Part shown: in pieces, positions 15,370-25,328 of the stretch
Layout of the letters: each line of letters opens with the position of its first letter
Position numbering within the stretch: the stretch's first letter is position 1
From: DALYJJ01 sp031969915
GTDB taxonomy: Bacteria; Acidobacteriota; Terriglobia; Bryobacterales; Bryobacteraceae
DNA: 64,000 nt
NCBI GenBank assembly: GCA_031969915.1
Contig: DALYJJ010000012.1
Span: forward strand, 1 to 64,000
Direction of reading: 5' to 3'
The notes under the pieces: model-generated
Database searches by the model: none
Seen by the model: only the letters and a program-made list of their open reading frames with translations
What the model was told of the DNA's origin: nothing
Made by a program: the position numbers and the translations under genes

Positions 15370-16815
15370 TCAAACGGTGAAACCGCCGGCGCGTTCAAAG
15401 GCGGCGGCCAGGCGGAACATTCCGGCCTCGTCGAAATGCCGCGCGAAGATCTGCATGCCGACCGGGAGTCCGGCGGCCGTCTTTCCACAGGGTACGCTCA
15501 TGCAGGGCACTCCGGCAAGGGACCCGGTGACGGTGTAGATGTCGGACAGATACATCTGGAGCGGGTCGTCGAGCTTCTCGCCGAGCTTGAACGCGGGGAA
15601 CGGCGAAACGGGGGTGACGATGGCGTCCACCTGTTCGAAGGCCTGCGAGAAGTCGCGGCTCAGGAGCGTGCGAACGCGCTGGGCCTTCAGATAGTAGGCG
15701 TCGTAGTAACCGGAACTGAGCACGTAGGCGCCGAGCATGATGCGCCGTTTGCACTCCGTGCCGAAGCCTTCGCTGCGGGTGTTGCGGTACATGGCGGCGA
15801 GCGTTTCGGAGTGTTGGGAGCGGAACGTGTAGCGCACGCCGTCGAAGCGCGCGAGGTTGGAGCTGGCCTCGGCGGTGGCAACGATGTAGTAGCAGGGGAT
15901 GGCGTAGGGGGTGTGGGGGAGCGAGATCTCGCGGACGTCGCAGCCCTGTTTTTTCAGGAGCTCGACGCCGGCGGCGATGCGGTCCCCGGTTTCGGAGGCG
16001 AGGCCGGCGAAGTACTCCTTCGGCAGCCCGATCCGGACGCCGCGCACGTCGCGCTGCATTTCGGCCCGATAATCGGCGACGGGGGCGAAGGCGCTGGTGG
16101 CATCCTGGGGATCGCGGCCGGCGATGGCGTGCAACAAGGCGGCGGCATCGTGCACGGTGCGGCCGAAGGGGCCGATGTGGTCGAGGGAGCTGGCGAAGGC
16201 GATGAGGCCGTAGCGCGAGACGCGGCCATAGGTGGGAGTGACGCCCACCACGCCGCAGAAGGAAGCGGGCTGGCGGACCGATCCGCCGGTGTCGCTGCCG
16301 AGCGAGACCACGGCCGTGCCCTGCGCCACCACGGCGGCGGAACCGCCGCTCGATCCGCCGGGCACACGATCGGGCGCCACCGGATTGCGCACGGGACCGT
16401 AGGCGGAGTTCTCATTGGAGGAACCCATGGCGAACTCGTCGCAGTTGGTTTTGCCTAGGATCACGCCGCCGGCCGCCTCCAGGCGCGCCACGGCGGTGGC
16501 GTCGTAGGGAGGGACGAAGCGTTCGAGGAGCCGGGAACCGGCGGTGGTCGGGACGCCTTTGGTGACAATCACGTCCTTGACGGCGACGGGCACGCCGGCG
16601 AGGATGCCCGGGTTCTCACCGCGCGCGAGCATCTGATCGACGCGGCGCGCGGCGTCGAGGGCCCGCTCTTCGCAGAGGTGAAGGTAGGCGCCGGTGCTGG
16701 GGTTCTCCGAGCGGGCAAAGCGAAGGGCTTCCTGGGCCAATTCGAGGGCGGAGAAGCGGCGGGCGGCCAGTCCGTCTTGAATCTGGGGGATGGTGAGGGC
16801 GGCGACGGCCGTCAC
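15370..16815 (-). CDS. gatA: aspartyl/glutamyl-tRNA amidotransferase subunit A
   Basis: A 481-residue amidase-signature protein. The catalytic Lys is in VPVAVKDVIVTKG. The signature PGGSSGGSAAVVAQG contains the first Ser, and SDTGGSVRQPASFCG contains the nucleophile. GYYDAYYLKAQRVRTLL is typical of GatA. With GatC and GatB it amidates Glu-tRNA(Gln) or Asp-tRNA(Asn). GTG start overlaps the gatC stop by 4 bases. gatB is not in this window. Confidence 0.95.
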   Translation of the reverse strand: MTAVAALTIPQIQDGLAARRFSALELAQEALRFARSENPSTGAYLHLCEERALDAARRVDQMLARGENPGILAGVPVAVKDVIVTKGVPTTAGSRLLERFVPPYDATAVARLEAAGGVILGKTNCDEFAMGSSNENSAYGPVRNPVAPDRVPGGSSGGSAAVVAQGTAVVSLGSDTGGSVRQPASFCGVVGVTPTYGRVSRYGLIAFASSLDHIGPFGRTVHDAAALLHAIAGRDPQDATSAFAPVADYRAEMQRDVRGVRIGLPKEYFAGLASETGDRIAAGVELLKKQGCDVREISLPHTPYAIPCYYIVATAEASSNLARFDGVRYTFRSQHSETLAAMYRNTRSEGFGTECKRRIMLGAYVLSSGYYDAYYLKAQRVRTLLSRDFSQAFEQVDAIVTPVSPFPAFKLGEKLDDPLQMYLSDIYTVTGSLAGVPCMSVPCGKTAAGLPVGMQIFARHFDEAGMFRLAAAFERAGGFTV

Positions 16816-17111
16816 TTCTCCACCACCTTGGGCACCTTGAAAAACCCGCCCGCGGCGAGGGGCGCGTTGGCGGTTGCGGCCGGTCCGCCGAGGCCGGGCC
16901 GCTCGACGTCGGGCCGCAGGGTGGCCGACTCTTCGGCCTGATAGAGGACTTGCGCCATGGGCTCCACGCCGTTCAAATCCAGTTCATTCAACTTGTCGAT
17001 GTAGCTGAGGATGCCGTCGAGGTCGGCGCGCAGGCGCGTGACTTCCTCGCCGGACAGATTCAGATTGGCGAGCCCGGCGATGTACCGGACTTCGTTCTCA
17101 GTGATCTTCAC
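16812..17111 (-). CDS. gatC: aspartyl/glutamyl-tRNA amidotransferase subunit C
   Basis: A 99-residue protein with the GatC pattern: VRYIAGLANLNLSGEEVTRL, LDGILSYIDKLNELDLNGVE, PMAQVLYQAEESATLRPDVE. GatC acts as a clamp that stabilises GatA on GatB. The ATG overlaps the DUF721 stop by 4 bases and the 3' end overlaps gatA, so three genes form one coupled operon. Confidence 0.94.
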   Translation of the reverse strand: MKITENEVRYIAGLANLNLSGEEVTRLRADLDGILSYIDKLNELDLNGVEPMAQVLYQAEESATLRPDVERPGLGGPAATANAPLAAGGFFKVPKVVEK

Positions 17112-17515
17112 GCTGTCGCTTTCTTCCGTGCGTTCTTATAGGCCAGCCGCAGGCTGGGACTGGCAATGCGATCGGCCTCGTCGGCGGAGTCGAGCAAGGG
17201 CAAGGGCCGCCCAGAAGGCGCGCCGCGCCTGGGCAGCGACGGGGAGACGCGGAACTCGAGTTCCGCGGCCAGTTCCGCGCCGGCCACTTCCGCCAGCCGT
17301 TTGAGAATGTGGGTTCGCAGGGTGAACAACTGCCGCTGCCAGACCACGTCATCCACATCCACCACCAGACGCGTGCGCACCATCCGCGAGACGCGGCTGT
17401 GGGCGGCGATCCGGGGACCCACCGCACCGGCCCACGCCGCGCGCAAGATGTCTTCGGGCGTGATGCAATCGTCAAACAGTTTGCCTTTGACGATCAGCCG
17501 GCCGGCGCGTTCCAT
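17108..17515 (-). CDS. DUF721 (DciA-like) domain protein
   Basis: A 135-residue protein. The start ATG 17515 gives MERAGRLIVK; the N-terminal part then reads ILRAAWAGAVGPRIAAHSRV and MVRTRLVVDVDDVVWQRQLF, the usual DUF721 core. The family includes DciA, the ancestral loader of the replicative helicase DnaB. This protein is the right size, but DciA identity is an inference. It is the first gene of the DUF721-gatC-gatA operon. Confidence 0.8.
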   Translation of the reverse strand: MERAGRLIVKGKLFDDCITPEDILRAAWAGAVGPRIAAHSRVSRMVRTRLVVDVDDVVWQRQLFTLRTHILKRLAEVAGAELAAELEFRVSPSLPRRGAPSGRPLPLLDSADEADRIASPSLRLAYKNARKKATA

Positions 17516-17549
17516 AGTGCGGGAAGGGATCGCCTCCGATTCTAGCAAA

Positions 17550-18908
17550 TCAACCGCCGAGCACCTGGAAATAGCGGGCCACGGCCTGGATGCCCTGATA
17601 GAAGTTGGGCAGGTGGAACTTCTCATTGGGAGCATGGAGGTTGTCGTCGGGGAGGCCAAAGCCCATGAGCACGCTGGGGATGCCGAGGTGCTTGTCGAAG
17701 AGGCCGACGATGGGAATCGAGCCACCGGAGCGGATGAACACCGTCTCGCGCCCGAAGCATTCGGTGAGAGCCTTTGCGGCGGCCTGAATGAACGGGTTAT
17801 CGGGATCCACGAGCGACGGGGCGGCGGCATGGAAGGCGCGGTACTCCGCGGTAACGCCTTTGGGGCAGGCCTTCGCCACGGCTCGCTGGAGCTGGGCGGT
17901 GGCCTCATCGGGGCGCTGATCGGCCACCAGGCGCATGCTCAGCTTGGCCAGGGCGCGGGCGGGAATCACGGTCTTGGCGCCGTCTCCGGTGAAGCCGCCG
18001 CGAATGCCGTGGACTTCGAGGGTGGGCCGCGCCCAGAGCCGTTCGAGGACTGGGATGCCGGGCTCCCCGGTGAGCGCGAGGGAGCCGACTTCGTTTGTGC
18101 GCAGGGCCTCTTCGTCGAACGGAAGGCGGGCCCACGCCTCGCGTTCCTTGGGCGCGGGGGGCACGACGCGATCGTAGAATCCGTCGACGAGAATGCGGCC
18201 GTCCCGGTCCTTCAGCGCGGTGAGGATCTCGGCGACGGCCTGGATGGGGTTCGGCGCCGCTCCGCCGTACACGCCCGAGTGGAGGTCCGTCTTTGCCCCC
18301 TGTACGATGAGCTCGCCGTAGACGATGCCGCGCAGGCCGACGCAGAGGGTGGGCAGGCCGGGGGCGAACATTTCGGTGTCGCAGATCACGGCGGCGTCAG
18401 CCTGCAATCGGGGATCGCCGGAGGCGACGAAGCGGGAGATGTGCTCGCCGCCCACTTCCTCCTCGCCTTCGACGAGGAACTTCACGTTGACGGGCAGGCG
18501 GCCGGCGGTCTTGAGGAAGCACTCGACGGCCTTGATGAGAATGTAGGTCTGGCCTTTGTCGTCGCAGGCGCCGCGGGCGTAGATGTTGTTGTCGCGGATG
18601 GTGGGTTCGAAGGGTGGAGAGAGCCATTCCTCGAGCGGCTCGGCCGGCTGCACGTCGTAGTGGCCGTAGAGCAGGAGGGTGGGCTTGCCGGGCGCGCCGA
18701 GCCACTCGGCGTAGACCAGGGGATTGCCTTCGCCTTCGATCAGTCCGGCGTTGGCCATTCCGGCGGAGGCGAGTTCGTCGCGCACGAACTGAGCGGCGCG
18801 CCGGATGTCGGGCTTGTGGTCCGGGAGAGTGGAGACGCTGGGAATGCGCAGGAAGCGTTGGAGTCCTTCGAGGAAGGCGTCCCGATTTTGTTCGTAGTAG
18901 GAGTTCAT
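17550..18908 (-). CDS. M20 family dipeptidase / peptidase
   Basis: A 452-residue M20 metallopeptidase. Metal-binding and catalytic motifs are in order: LLLYGHYDVQPAEPLEEW, ARGACDDKGQTYILIKAVEC, VEGEEEVGGEHISRFVASG and a late APNEKFHLPNFYQGIQAVAR. The dimerisation domain includes LHSGVYGGAAPNPIQAVAE. It matches the ArgE/DapE/carnosinase-type 'dipeptidase' group and probably hydrolyses dipeptides in the cytoplasm. The ATG at 18908 is used since the upstream ATG (18926) lacks any family similarity. Confidence 0.9.
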   Translation of the reverse strand: MNSYYEQNRDAFLEGLQRFLRIPSVSTLPDHKPDIRRAAQFVRDELASAGMANAGLIEGEGNPLVYAEWLGAPGKPTLLLYGHYDVQPAEPLEEWLSPPFEPTIRDNNIYARGACDDKGQTYILIKAVECFLKTAGRLPVNVKFLVEGEEEVGGEHISRFVASGDPRLQADAAVICDTEMFAPGLPTLCVGLRGIVYGELIVQGAKTDLHSGVYGGAAPNPIQAVAEILTALKDRDGRILVDGFYDRVVPPAPKEREAWARLPFDEEALRTNEVGSLALTGEPGIPVLERLWARPTLEVHGIRGGFTGDGAKTVIPARALAKLSMRLVADQRPDEATAQLQRAVAKACPKGVTAEYRAFHAAAPSLVDPDNPFIQAAAKALTECFGRETVFIRSGGSIPIVGLFDKHLGIPSVLMGFGLPDDNLHAPNEKFHLPNFYQGIQAVARYFQVLGG

Positions 18909-18959
18909 GGTGCGGCTCCCCCTCATTCTATGGGAGCGGCGCGCGGGCGGCGGAGCGCG

Positions 18960-19481
18960 CTAGAGGCAGGTGGCGCGCAGGCCAATCTTCTTGCGGAGGC
19001 AGTTCAGCCGCTTCTCCGGGGGGAGGGCGAGGCGGCGGCGGATGAGATCGCGAAGAGCGCGGTCACTTTCCTTGCGGAGGGCGAGTCCGGCGGCTTTCTT
19101 GCTGGCGATGATGTCGTCGAGAGAGGCCACGAGCAGGGGATGGCCTCCGATCTCCATGCGCGTGGCCCTGCTCCGCAGGCTCTCAAACGAAGCAATGCCG
19201 TCGATGTGGCCCATGAAGTCGACCTGCAGGTGATCGTCGCGCTGTAATTGGTAGAGGCTGGAGAGGGGGTAGTAGGGCCGCAGGATGCGCGCGTCCAAGG
19301 ATTGCGCCACGGCCTTCAGCTTCTTGAGATTGGTGGGCGTTTTGCGGAAGCAGAAGTCGACGTCGACGGTGCTCACCGGGGCGCCGTGAAGGGCGGCGGC
19401 GATGTTGCCGATCAGCACGGCCTCCAGGCGGTGGGTGTTGAGCGCTTTGGCGATGAGGGCGAGGACCGGCTGTGCGTCCAT
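18960..19481 (-). CDS. nucleotidyltransferase-fold protein
   Basis: A 173-residue protein with the start of a nucleotidyltransferase fold: LEAVLIGNIAAALHGAPVST, VDVDFCFRKTP carrying the two metal-binding Asp residues, and DLDDII-like SLDDIIASKKAAG. It resembles small AbiEii/DUF6036-type nucleotidyltransferases of uncharacterised function. The G-N pair replaces the usual G-S/G-G motif. No antitoxin-like partner lies next to it. Activity is possible but not shown. Confidence 0.65.
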   Translation of the reverse strand: MDAQPVLALIAKALNTHRLEAVLIGNIAAALHGAPVSTVDVDFCFRKTPTNLKKLKAVAQSLDARILRPYYPLSSLYQLQRDDHLQVDFMGHIDGIASFESLRSRATRMEIGGHPLLVASLDDIIASKKAAGLALRKESDRALRDLIRRRLALPPEKRLNCLRKKIGLRATCL

Positions 19482-19515
19482 GATCCCTTGATCTTAACCG
19501 GGGCTTGCGGGGGGC

Positions 19516-20246
<731 letters not shown>

Positions 20247-20250
<4 letters not shown>

Positions 20251-21161
20251 GAGGGTTGGGGCTCCTTGAGGGCGGGGAACTGGACGACGAAGGTGCTTCC
20301 CTGGCCTGGTCCGTCGCTCTCGGCCCAGGCGCGGCCGCGGTGGCGCTTGGCGACGGAGCGCACGATATAGAGGCCGAGGCCGGTGCCCTTGACGCGGGTG
20401 CTGCCGGCGCCGGGGACGCGGTAGAAGCGTTTGAAGATCTGCTTGAGCTCGGACTTGGGGATTCCGGGCCCGTGATCGCGGACGCGGAGGGAGACCCAGC
20501 GGCCGTCGTCGCGGCCGGTTGCGATCTCGACGCGGACGGCGTCGCGGGGCGAGAATTTCACGGCGTTGTCGATGAGGTTCGCGACGGCGGCACGGACTTC
20601 TTCGGGATCGCCGGCGATGCGGCCGCCGTCGAGGTTGCGGTAGACGATGGCTTCGGGGGGGAGGTTGTGGAGGGTTCGGGCGCGGCCCACGCACTCTTCG
20701 ATGACGGGAGCGAGTTCGATGGGAGTGAGGTGGAGGAGGCGGGAGGCCGATCCTCCCATGCGGCCGGTGCGGAGGACCTGCTCGATGGTGTTCATGAGCC
20801 GGTCGACGTCCTCGAGCATGATGCCGTAGAACTCTTTGCGGCGGGCCTCGTCGACCTGACGCCGCTGGAGGGTTTCGAGGTGGAGGCGGATGGACGCCAC
20901 GGGGGTCTTGAGCTCGTGGGTCACGGCGTTGATGAAGGAGTCGTGCTGTTCGTTCCGTCTGATTTCGCGCACCAGGAAGATGGTATTGACGACGACTCCG
21001 GCGATGGTGAGAGCGAGCAGGAGGACGCCGAGGACCAGGAGGACGCCCGTACGCCAGTTGAGGAGGACCCAACCGATGTAGAGGAGCAGGATGACGGCAA
21101 TGAGGGCCGCGCCGAGGGCGATGAAGACGGCGATGGAACGGCGTCCGCCGGCGACCACCAT
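20247..21161 (-). CDS. membrane sensor histidine kinase
   Basis: A 304-residue kinase with two closely spaced transmembrane helices (about 8-30 and 35-60) and almost no extracytoplasmic loop. The HisKA motif INAVTHELKTPVASIRLHL puts the phospho-His at 82. ATPase boxes are NLIDNAVKFSP (N), VRDHGPGIPKSEL (G1) and VKGTGLGLYIVRSVA (G2). The lack of a periplasmic domain suggests intramembrane or envelope-stress sensing, as in LiaS/BceS-like kinases (inference). No permease partner is adjacent. Confidence 0.92.
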
Positions 21162-21207
21162 GTCTTCAGCTTATCGGAACGGAGCGGCCCGCTGGGAAAA
21201 ACGAAAC

Positions 21208-22062
21208 CTAGGCGGCTTCCTTCTGGGCGAGCGCCTGGTCGACGTTGGCGACCTTGATGGCCTTGGCGATCCCGAGCCAACGCAGGACGGTGATCTGCAA
21301 CCACGACCAGTCGAACTCATACCAGGCGAGGCCATGGCGGGCCGACGTGGGATGGGCGTGGTGGTTGTTGTGCCAGCCTTCGCCGAAGGTGAGGAGGGCG
21401 ACCCACCAGTTGTTGCGGCTGTCGTCGCGGGTGGCGAAGCGCCGGGAGCCCCACATGTGGGTAACGGAGTTGACGGCCCAGGTGGCGTGCAGGCCGAAGA
21501 CCACGCGCAGGGCGATGCCCCACAGCATCAGGGGCAGGCCGCCGATGGCGAGGAGGGCGAGGCCGAGGACGACCATGGGGATCCAGTGCCAGTTATTGAG
21601 CCACACGTAGAAGCGATCTTTGGCGAGGTCGGGCGCGTACTTGGACATCATCTTCGTGTTGTTGTGATTGGCTTCGCCGAAGAGGATCCAGCCGACGTGG
21701 GCCCAGAAGACGCCGTCGCGGGGGGAGTGGGGGTCGCCGGGCTGATCGGAGCGCTGGTGGTGAATGCGGTGGGTGGCCACCCAGAAGATGGGGCCGCCCT
21801 CGAGAGTGAGCGCGCCGCAGACCGCGAAGAAGTACTCGAGGGGGCGCGGGACCTTGTAGGAGCGGTGGGTGTGGAGGCGGTGATAGCCCATGCTGATACC
21901 GAGGCCGGTGCACATCCAGTGGAGGCCCAGAGCCACGAAAAAGGCGTTCCAGCTAAACATGAAGAGGGCGGCGACGGCCCCAATATGGAAGAGCACCAGC
22001 ACGATGGCGGTGATCCAGTTCATGCGCTGCCGGTTGGGCAGAGCGACGGTTTCAGTTGACAC
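21208..22062 (-). CDS. membrane acyl-CoA/lipid delta-9 desaturase
   Basis: A 284-residue integral membrane protein with the three histidine boxes of fatty-acid desaturases: HRLHTH (in ISMGYHRLHTHRSY), HRIHHQ and HNNHH (GEGWHNNHHAHPTSARHGL). Hydrophobic spans flank each box. The length and box spacing match the DesC/Ole1 acyl-CoA desaturases, which introduce a cis-9 double bond using a di-iron centre. No reductase partner is adjacent. Its upstream region shares an operator-like element with the acyl-CoA dehydrogenase transcribed in the opposite direction. Confidence 0.92.
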   Translation of the reverse strand: MSTETVALPNRQRMNWITAIVLVLFHIGAVAALFMFSWNAFFVALGLHWMCTGLGISMGYHRLHTHRSYKVPRPLEYFFAVCGALTLEGGPIFWVATHRIHHQRSDQPGDPHSPRDGVFWAHVGWILFGEANHNNTKMMSKYAPDLAKDRFYVWLNNWHWIPMVVLGLALLAIGGLPLMLWGIALRVVFGLHATWAVNSVTHMWGSRRFATRDDSRNNWWVALLTFGEGWHNNHHAHPTSARHGLAWYEFDWSWLQITVLRWLGIAKAIKVANVDQALAQKEAA

Positions 22063-22112
22063 TCGGGCTCCCAGGGATCAGGCATCCCACACCAATAAGA
22101 GTACCGGGAGGT

Positions 22113-22144
22113 GGAATTCCGTTGTGTAAGAGTTGTGTAATTCC
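22113..22144. promoter_or_regulatory. operator-like element: inverted ends GGAATT/AATTCC and paired TTGTGTAA repeats
   Basis: Within the 157-bp space between desaturase (minus) and acyl-CoA dehydrogenase (plus) lie two TTGTGTAA octamers at 22122-22129 and 22133-22140, spaced 11 bp start to start (one helical turn). They are bracketed by GGAATT and AATTCC. This looks like a binding site for a dimeric regulator controlling lipid genes. Inference from pattern only. Confidence 0.35.
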
Positions 22145-22219
22145 TAGGCCGCGCGCGGCGGGGACGGAGACGTGCGCCGGGACGGCGGTGGTAGTAGGGT
22201 TTAGAGAGGGAGGACAGCC

Positions 22220-23419
22220 GTGACGACTGCCGCGCATTCGATTCCCCATTCGATTCCCGACGAGGCGAGGCCGCTGACGGTGCTCAGCGAAGAAGAGCTG
22301 ATGTTCCGCGACACCGTGAGGCGCTTTGCGAAGGAGCAGGTGGCGCCCTGGGTGCGGGAGATGGACGAGCAGGGGATGTTCCGCAAGGAGCTGCTGGAGA
22401 AATTCTTCGCGCTGGGCCTGATGGCCATCGACATACCCGAGCAGTATGGCGGGCAGGGGGGCAGGTTCTTCCAATCGGTGTTGGCCGTGGAAGAGATGGC
22501 GGCGGTGGATCCGTCGGCGGCGGTGATCATCGACGTGCAGAACACGCTGGTGAGCAACGCGGTGCAGAGATGGGCGAGCGAGGAGCAGAAGGGGCGGTAC
22601 CTGCCGAAGCTGGCCGCGGACACGGTGGGGGCGTATGCGCTGTCGGAAGCGGGTTCGGGGTCGGATGCGTTCGCGCTGGCGACGCGGGCGGTGGAAGACG
22701 GCGAGGCCTACGTATTGACCGGGCGCAAGCTGTGGATCACGAACGCGGCGGAGGCGGGTTTGTATCTGGTGTTCGCCAACGTGAACCCGGAGGCGGGCTA
22801 TCGCGGGATCACCTGCTTCCTGGTGGAGCGCGGGATGGCGGGGTTTGCGGTGGGCAAGAAGGAAGACAAGCTCGGGATTCGCGCCTCCTCCACGTGCGAA
22901 TTGATCTTCGACGGGTGCCGGGTTCCGAAGGCGAACGTGATGGGGGAAGTGGGCAAGGGCTACAAAGTGGCGATCGAGACGCTGAATGAGGGGCGGATCG
23001 CGATCGGGGCGCAAATGGTGGGCCTGGCGCAGGGGGCGCTGGGGCATGCGGCGGCGTACGCCAAGGAGCGCCGGCAGTTCGGCAAGCCGATCGCGGAGTT
23101 CCAGGGGGTGCAGTTCGAGCTGGCGAAGATGGCGGTGGATGTGCATGCGGCGCGGCTGATGGTGTACAACGCGGCGCGGCTGCGCGACGCCGGGATGCCG
23201 TTCACGACGGAAGCGGCGATGGCGAAGTACCAGGCCTCGCAGATTGCGGAATCGACGGCGTCGCGGGCGGTGGAAGTGCTGGGCGGCGTGGGCTTCACGA
23301 AGGACTACCCGGTGGAGAAGCTCTACCGCGACGCCAAGATCGGGCGCATCTACGAGGGGACGAGCAATCTGCAACTGATCACCATCGCCAAGGCGGTGAT
23401 GGAGAAACCGTATATTTGA
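22220..23419 (+). CDS. acyl-CoA dehydrogenase
   Basis: A 399-residue flavoprotein with the family order: N-terminal helical domain (RFAKEQVAPWVREMDEQGMF), beta domain with YALSEAGSGSDAFALATRAV, then the C-terminal helical domain (RRQFGKPIAEFQGVQFELAK). The second signature EVLGGVGFTKDYPVEKLYRD is followed by the catalytic Glu region RIYEGTSNLQL. GTG start at 22220, with the purine-rich GAGAGGGAGGA upstream. It oxidises an acyl-CoA to the 2-enoyl-CoA and passes electrons to ETF. The chain length is not clear; the short/branched-chain type is likely. Confidence 0.93.
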   Translation: MTTAAHSIPHSIPDEARPLTVLSEEELMFRDTVRRFAKEQVAPWVREMDEQGMFRKELLEKFFALGLMAIDIPEQYGGQGGRFFQSVLAVEEMAAVDPSAAVIIDVQNTLVSNAVQRWASEEQKGRYLPKLAADTVGAYALSEAGSGSDAFALATRAVEDGEAYVLTGRKLWITNAAEAGLYLVFANVNPEAGYRGITCFLVERGMAGFAVGKKEDKLGIRASSTCELIFDGCRVPKANVMGEVGKGYKVAIETLNEGRIAIGAQMVGLAQGALGHAAAYAKERRQFGKPIAEFQGVQFELAKMAVDVHAARLMVYNAARLRDAGMPFTTEAAMAKYQASQIAESTASRAVEVLGGVGFTKDYPVEKLYRDAKIGRIYEGTSNLQLITIAKAVMEKPYI

Positions 23420-23445
23420 GGGAGACGTCAGAGAGGGAAGGGGGG

Positions 23446-24261
23446 ATGGTTGTGACGAGATTAACCGTTTCACTGGTGGCGCTGTGTGTGGCGGCGACGG
23501 GGCCGCTGCTGGGCAGCCGCGATAACCCGACTCCCGAGGAAGTGCAGAAGATCATCGAGCGCTTCGCGGCGAAGGAGGCCGAGTTCGCGCAGGCGCGGCA
23601 GAACTACATCTACCGGCAATCGCTCCGGTTTCACGAGATGGAGCCGGGCGGGGCGGTGGTGGGCAAGTGGGAGGAAGTGTGGGACGTGCTGTTCACGGCC
23701 GAGGGGAAGCGGACCGAGCGCGTGATCCGCGCTCCGGTTCAAAGCCTGAAGCAGATTCTGCTGGAGCCGGAAGACCTGCAGGACCTGCGCAGCGTGCAGC
23801 CGTTCGTGCTGACCACCAAAGACCTGCCGAAATACAACGTGCACTACCTGGGCAAAGAGACGCTGGACGAGATTCCGTGCTTCGTGTTCGTGGTGAAACC
23901 CAAGACCCTGGAGAAAGGCGAGCGCTATTTCTCGGGCATTGTGTGGGTGGACGACCGCGACCTGCAGATCGTGAAGAGCTATGGGCGCGGCGTGGGCATC
24001 AAGCGGAGTAAGGGCAGCCAGTATCCGAAGTTCGAAACCTACCGGCAGCAGGTGGACGGGAAGTACTGGTTTCCGACCTACACGGTCTCCAACAGCACGC
24101 TGATGTTTGAAAATCCGGTGCCCATCCGGATGGTCGTCCGGTACGACGACTACAAGCAGTTCAAGGCCGAATCGACGATCACGTTCACGGATTCGAACAT
24201 CGTGTTCGAGGACGATGTGAAGAAGCCGGACGAGAAGAAGCCGGAACAGAAGAAGCAGTAG
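23446..24261 (+). CDS. exported LolA/outer-membrane-lipoprotein-sorting-like protein
   Basis: A 271-residue exported protein. ATG 23446 follows AAGGGGG and opens a signal peptide (LTVSLVALCVAATGPLLG). The rest is mainly beta strands (WDVLFTAEGKRTERVIRA, ERYFSGIVWVDDRDLQIVKS, YWFPTYTVSNSTLMF) in the pattern of LolA/DUF1571-like proteins. The tail is charged and Lys-rich. It lies 26 bases after the acyl-CoA dehydrogenase and may share its transcript. Function unknown; a lipid- or lipoprotein-binding role is inference. Confidence 0.6.
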   Translation: MVVTRLTVSLVALCVAATGPLLGSRDNPTPEEVQKIIERFAAKEAEFAQARQNYIYRQSLRFHEMEPGGAVVGKWEEVWDVLFTAEGKRTERVIRAPVQSLKQILLEPEDLQDLRSVQPFVLTTKDLPKYNVHYLGKETLDEIPCFVFVVKPKTLEKGERYFSGIVWVDDRDLQIVKSYGRGVGIKRSKGSQYPKFETYRQQVDGKYWFPTYTVSNSTLMFENPVPIRMVVRYDDYKQFKAESTITFTDSNIVFEDDVKKPDEKKPEQKKQ

Positions 24262-24267
24262 CGCTTC

Positions 24268-25254
24268 TTACTTCGCGGCGCGGTAGTTCCAGAGCAGTTC
24301 GATCTCGACTCCGCCCATTGAGCGGGTGTCGTGATAGGCGAAGCGGCCGGAGCCGGGCTTGCCTTTTTCGCCCCATCCACCGGCCATGCTGGGCGGATGT
24401 CCGAAGCCTTTCCACTCGGCGATGGCGGCGTCCATATCGGACACGGGCAGCCCGAGGTGATGGAAGCCCTCGCCGTACTTGGCGAGATGGTCATGGTAGG
24501 TGGAGGGGCCGGTGTGGGGTTCGATCCACTCGTAGACCACTTTGCCATGGCGCTGCCAGCCGAGCCGGGCCTTCCATTCCTGGGGCTTGTCTTTGTAGGC
24601 CATGTCGGTGAGCTTGGGTTCGGTGTAGGACATCGCCGGGAAGCCCAGTTTCTGCCAGAAGGCGGACACGGGCTCGAGCTTTTGTGCGATGAACGCAAAC
24701 TGGTTCACCGGGCGGCCCATCCCGGATGGCTCGTCGAGGCCGGAGGGCATGGCGATCAGGCCCAGGGAATACTTGCCTGGGCGCTCGGTGTCCATGTAGA
24801 CGATGTGAATGGCGCCGGAGTCTGTCTGGAGCCGCGCGCGGTCGAGGACGTCGACTCCCGCCAGCTTGAGGCGCGCGATCTCGGCTTCGAGGGCCGCCGA
24901 ATCGGGAACCCGGTGGACGAGGCTGAAGACTCCTTCGCCGTGCCGCGCGAGGAAGTCGGCGAAGGCGCCTTCCTTGCCGATCGGTTGCACCCAGTCCACC
25001 ATGAGGGCGCCGAAGACGCCGGTGGCGACGTAGATGTCGCTGCTGAGGGGCTTGCCTTTGTAAGTCCGCCCTTCCAAGCGCAGCACTTCGCCGTTGCGGA
25101 CCACGGGCACGCCGGCGCGCCGCCAGCCGGCGGCCACGGCGTCGGCGTCCTTGACCACCCACGTTAAACGCGAAACCGACTGATAGAAATCCGGCAGCGT
25201 CTGGCCGGAGAGCGCGGCGGCGAATAAGGCGGCCGCGAGAAAAATACGAAGCAT
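24268..25254 (-). CDS. exported VOC/glyoxalase-fold protein with two VOC domains
   Basis: A 328-residue protein with a signal peptide (MLRIFLAAALFAAALSG) and two vicinal-oxygen-chelate modules. The first, about 25-165, has LTWVVKDADAVAAGWRRAGV and SLVHRVPDSAALE. The second, about 185-320, has FAFIAQKLEPVSAFWQKLGF and YGEGFHHLGLPVSDMDAAIA. Several His/Glu ligands are present. The family covers glyoxalases, dioxygenases and epimerases; exported acidobacterial members are uncharacterised. Confidence 0.8.
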   Translation of the reverse strand: MLRIFLAAALFAAALSGQTLPDFYQSVSRLTWVVKDADAVAAGWRRAGVPVVRNGEVLRLEGRTYKGKPLSSDIYVATGVFGALMVDWVQPIGKEGAFADFLARHGEGVFSLVHRVPDSAALEAEIARLKLAGVDVLDRARLQTDSGAIHIVYMDTERPGKYSLGLIAMPSGLDEPSGMGRPVNQFAFIAQKLEPVSAFWQKLGFPAMSYTEPKLTDMAYKDKPQEWKARLGWQRHGKVVYEWIEPHTGPSTYHDHLAKYGEGFHHLGLPVSDMDAAIAEWKGFGHPPSMAGGWGEKGKPGSGRFAYHDTRSMGGVEIELLWNYRAAK

Positions 25255-25328
25255 GACGAGCCTCCTGCGATGGGTATTCTATCGCGGGCGGCGAGGCGCG
25301 GATTGCACCTGGCCCTTGACTTTCACCG

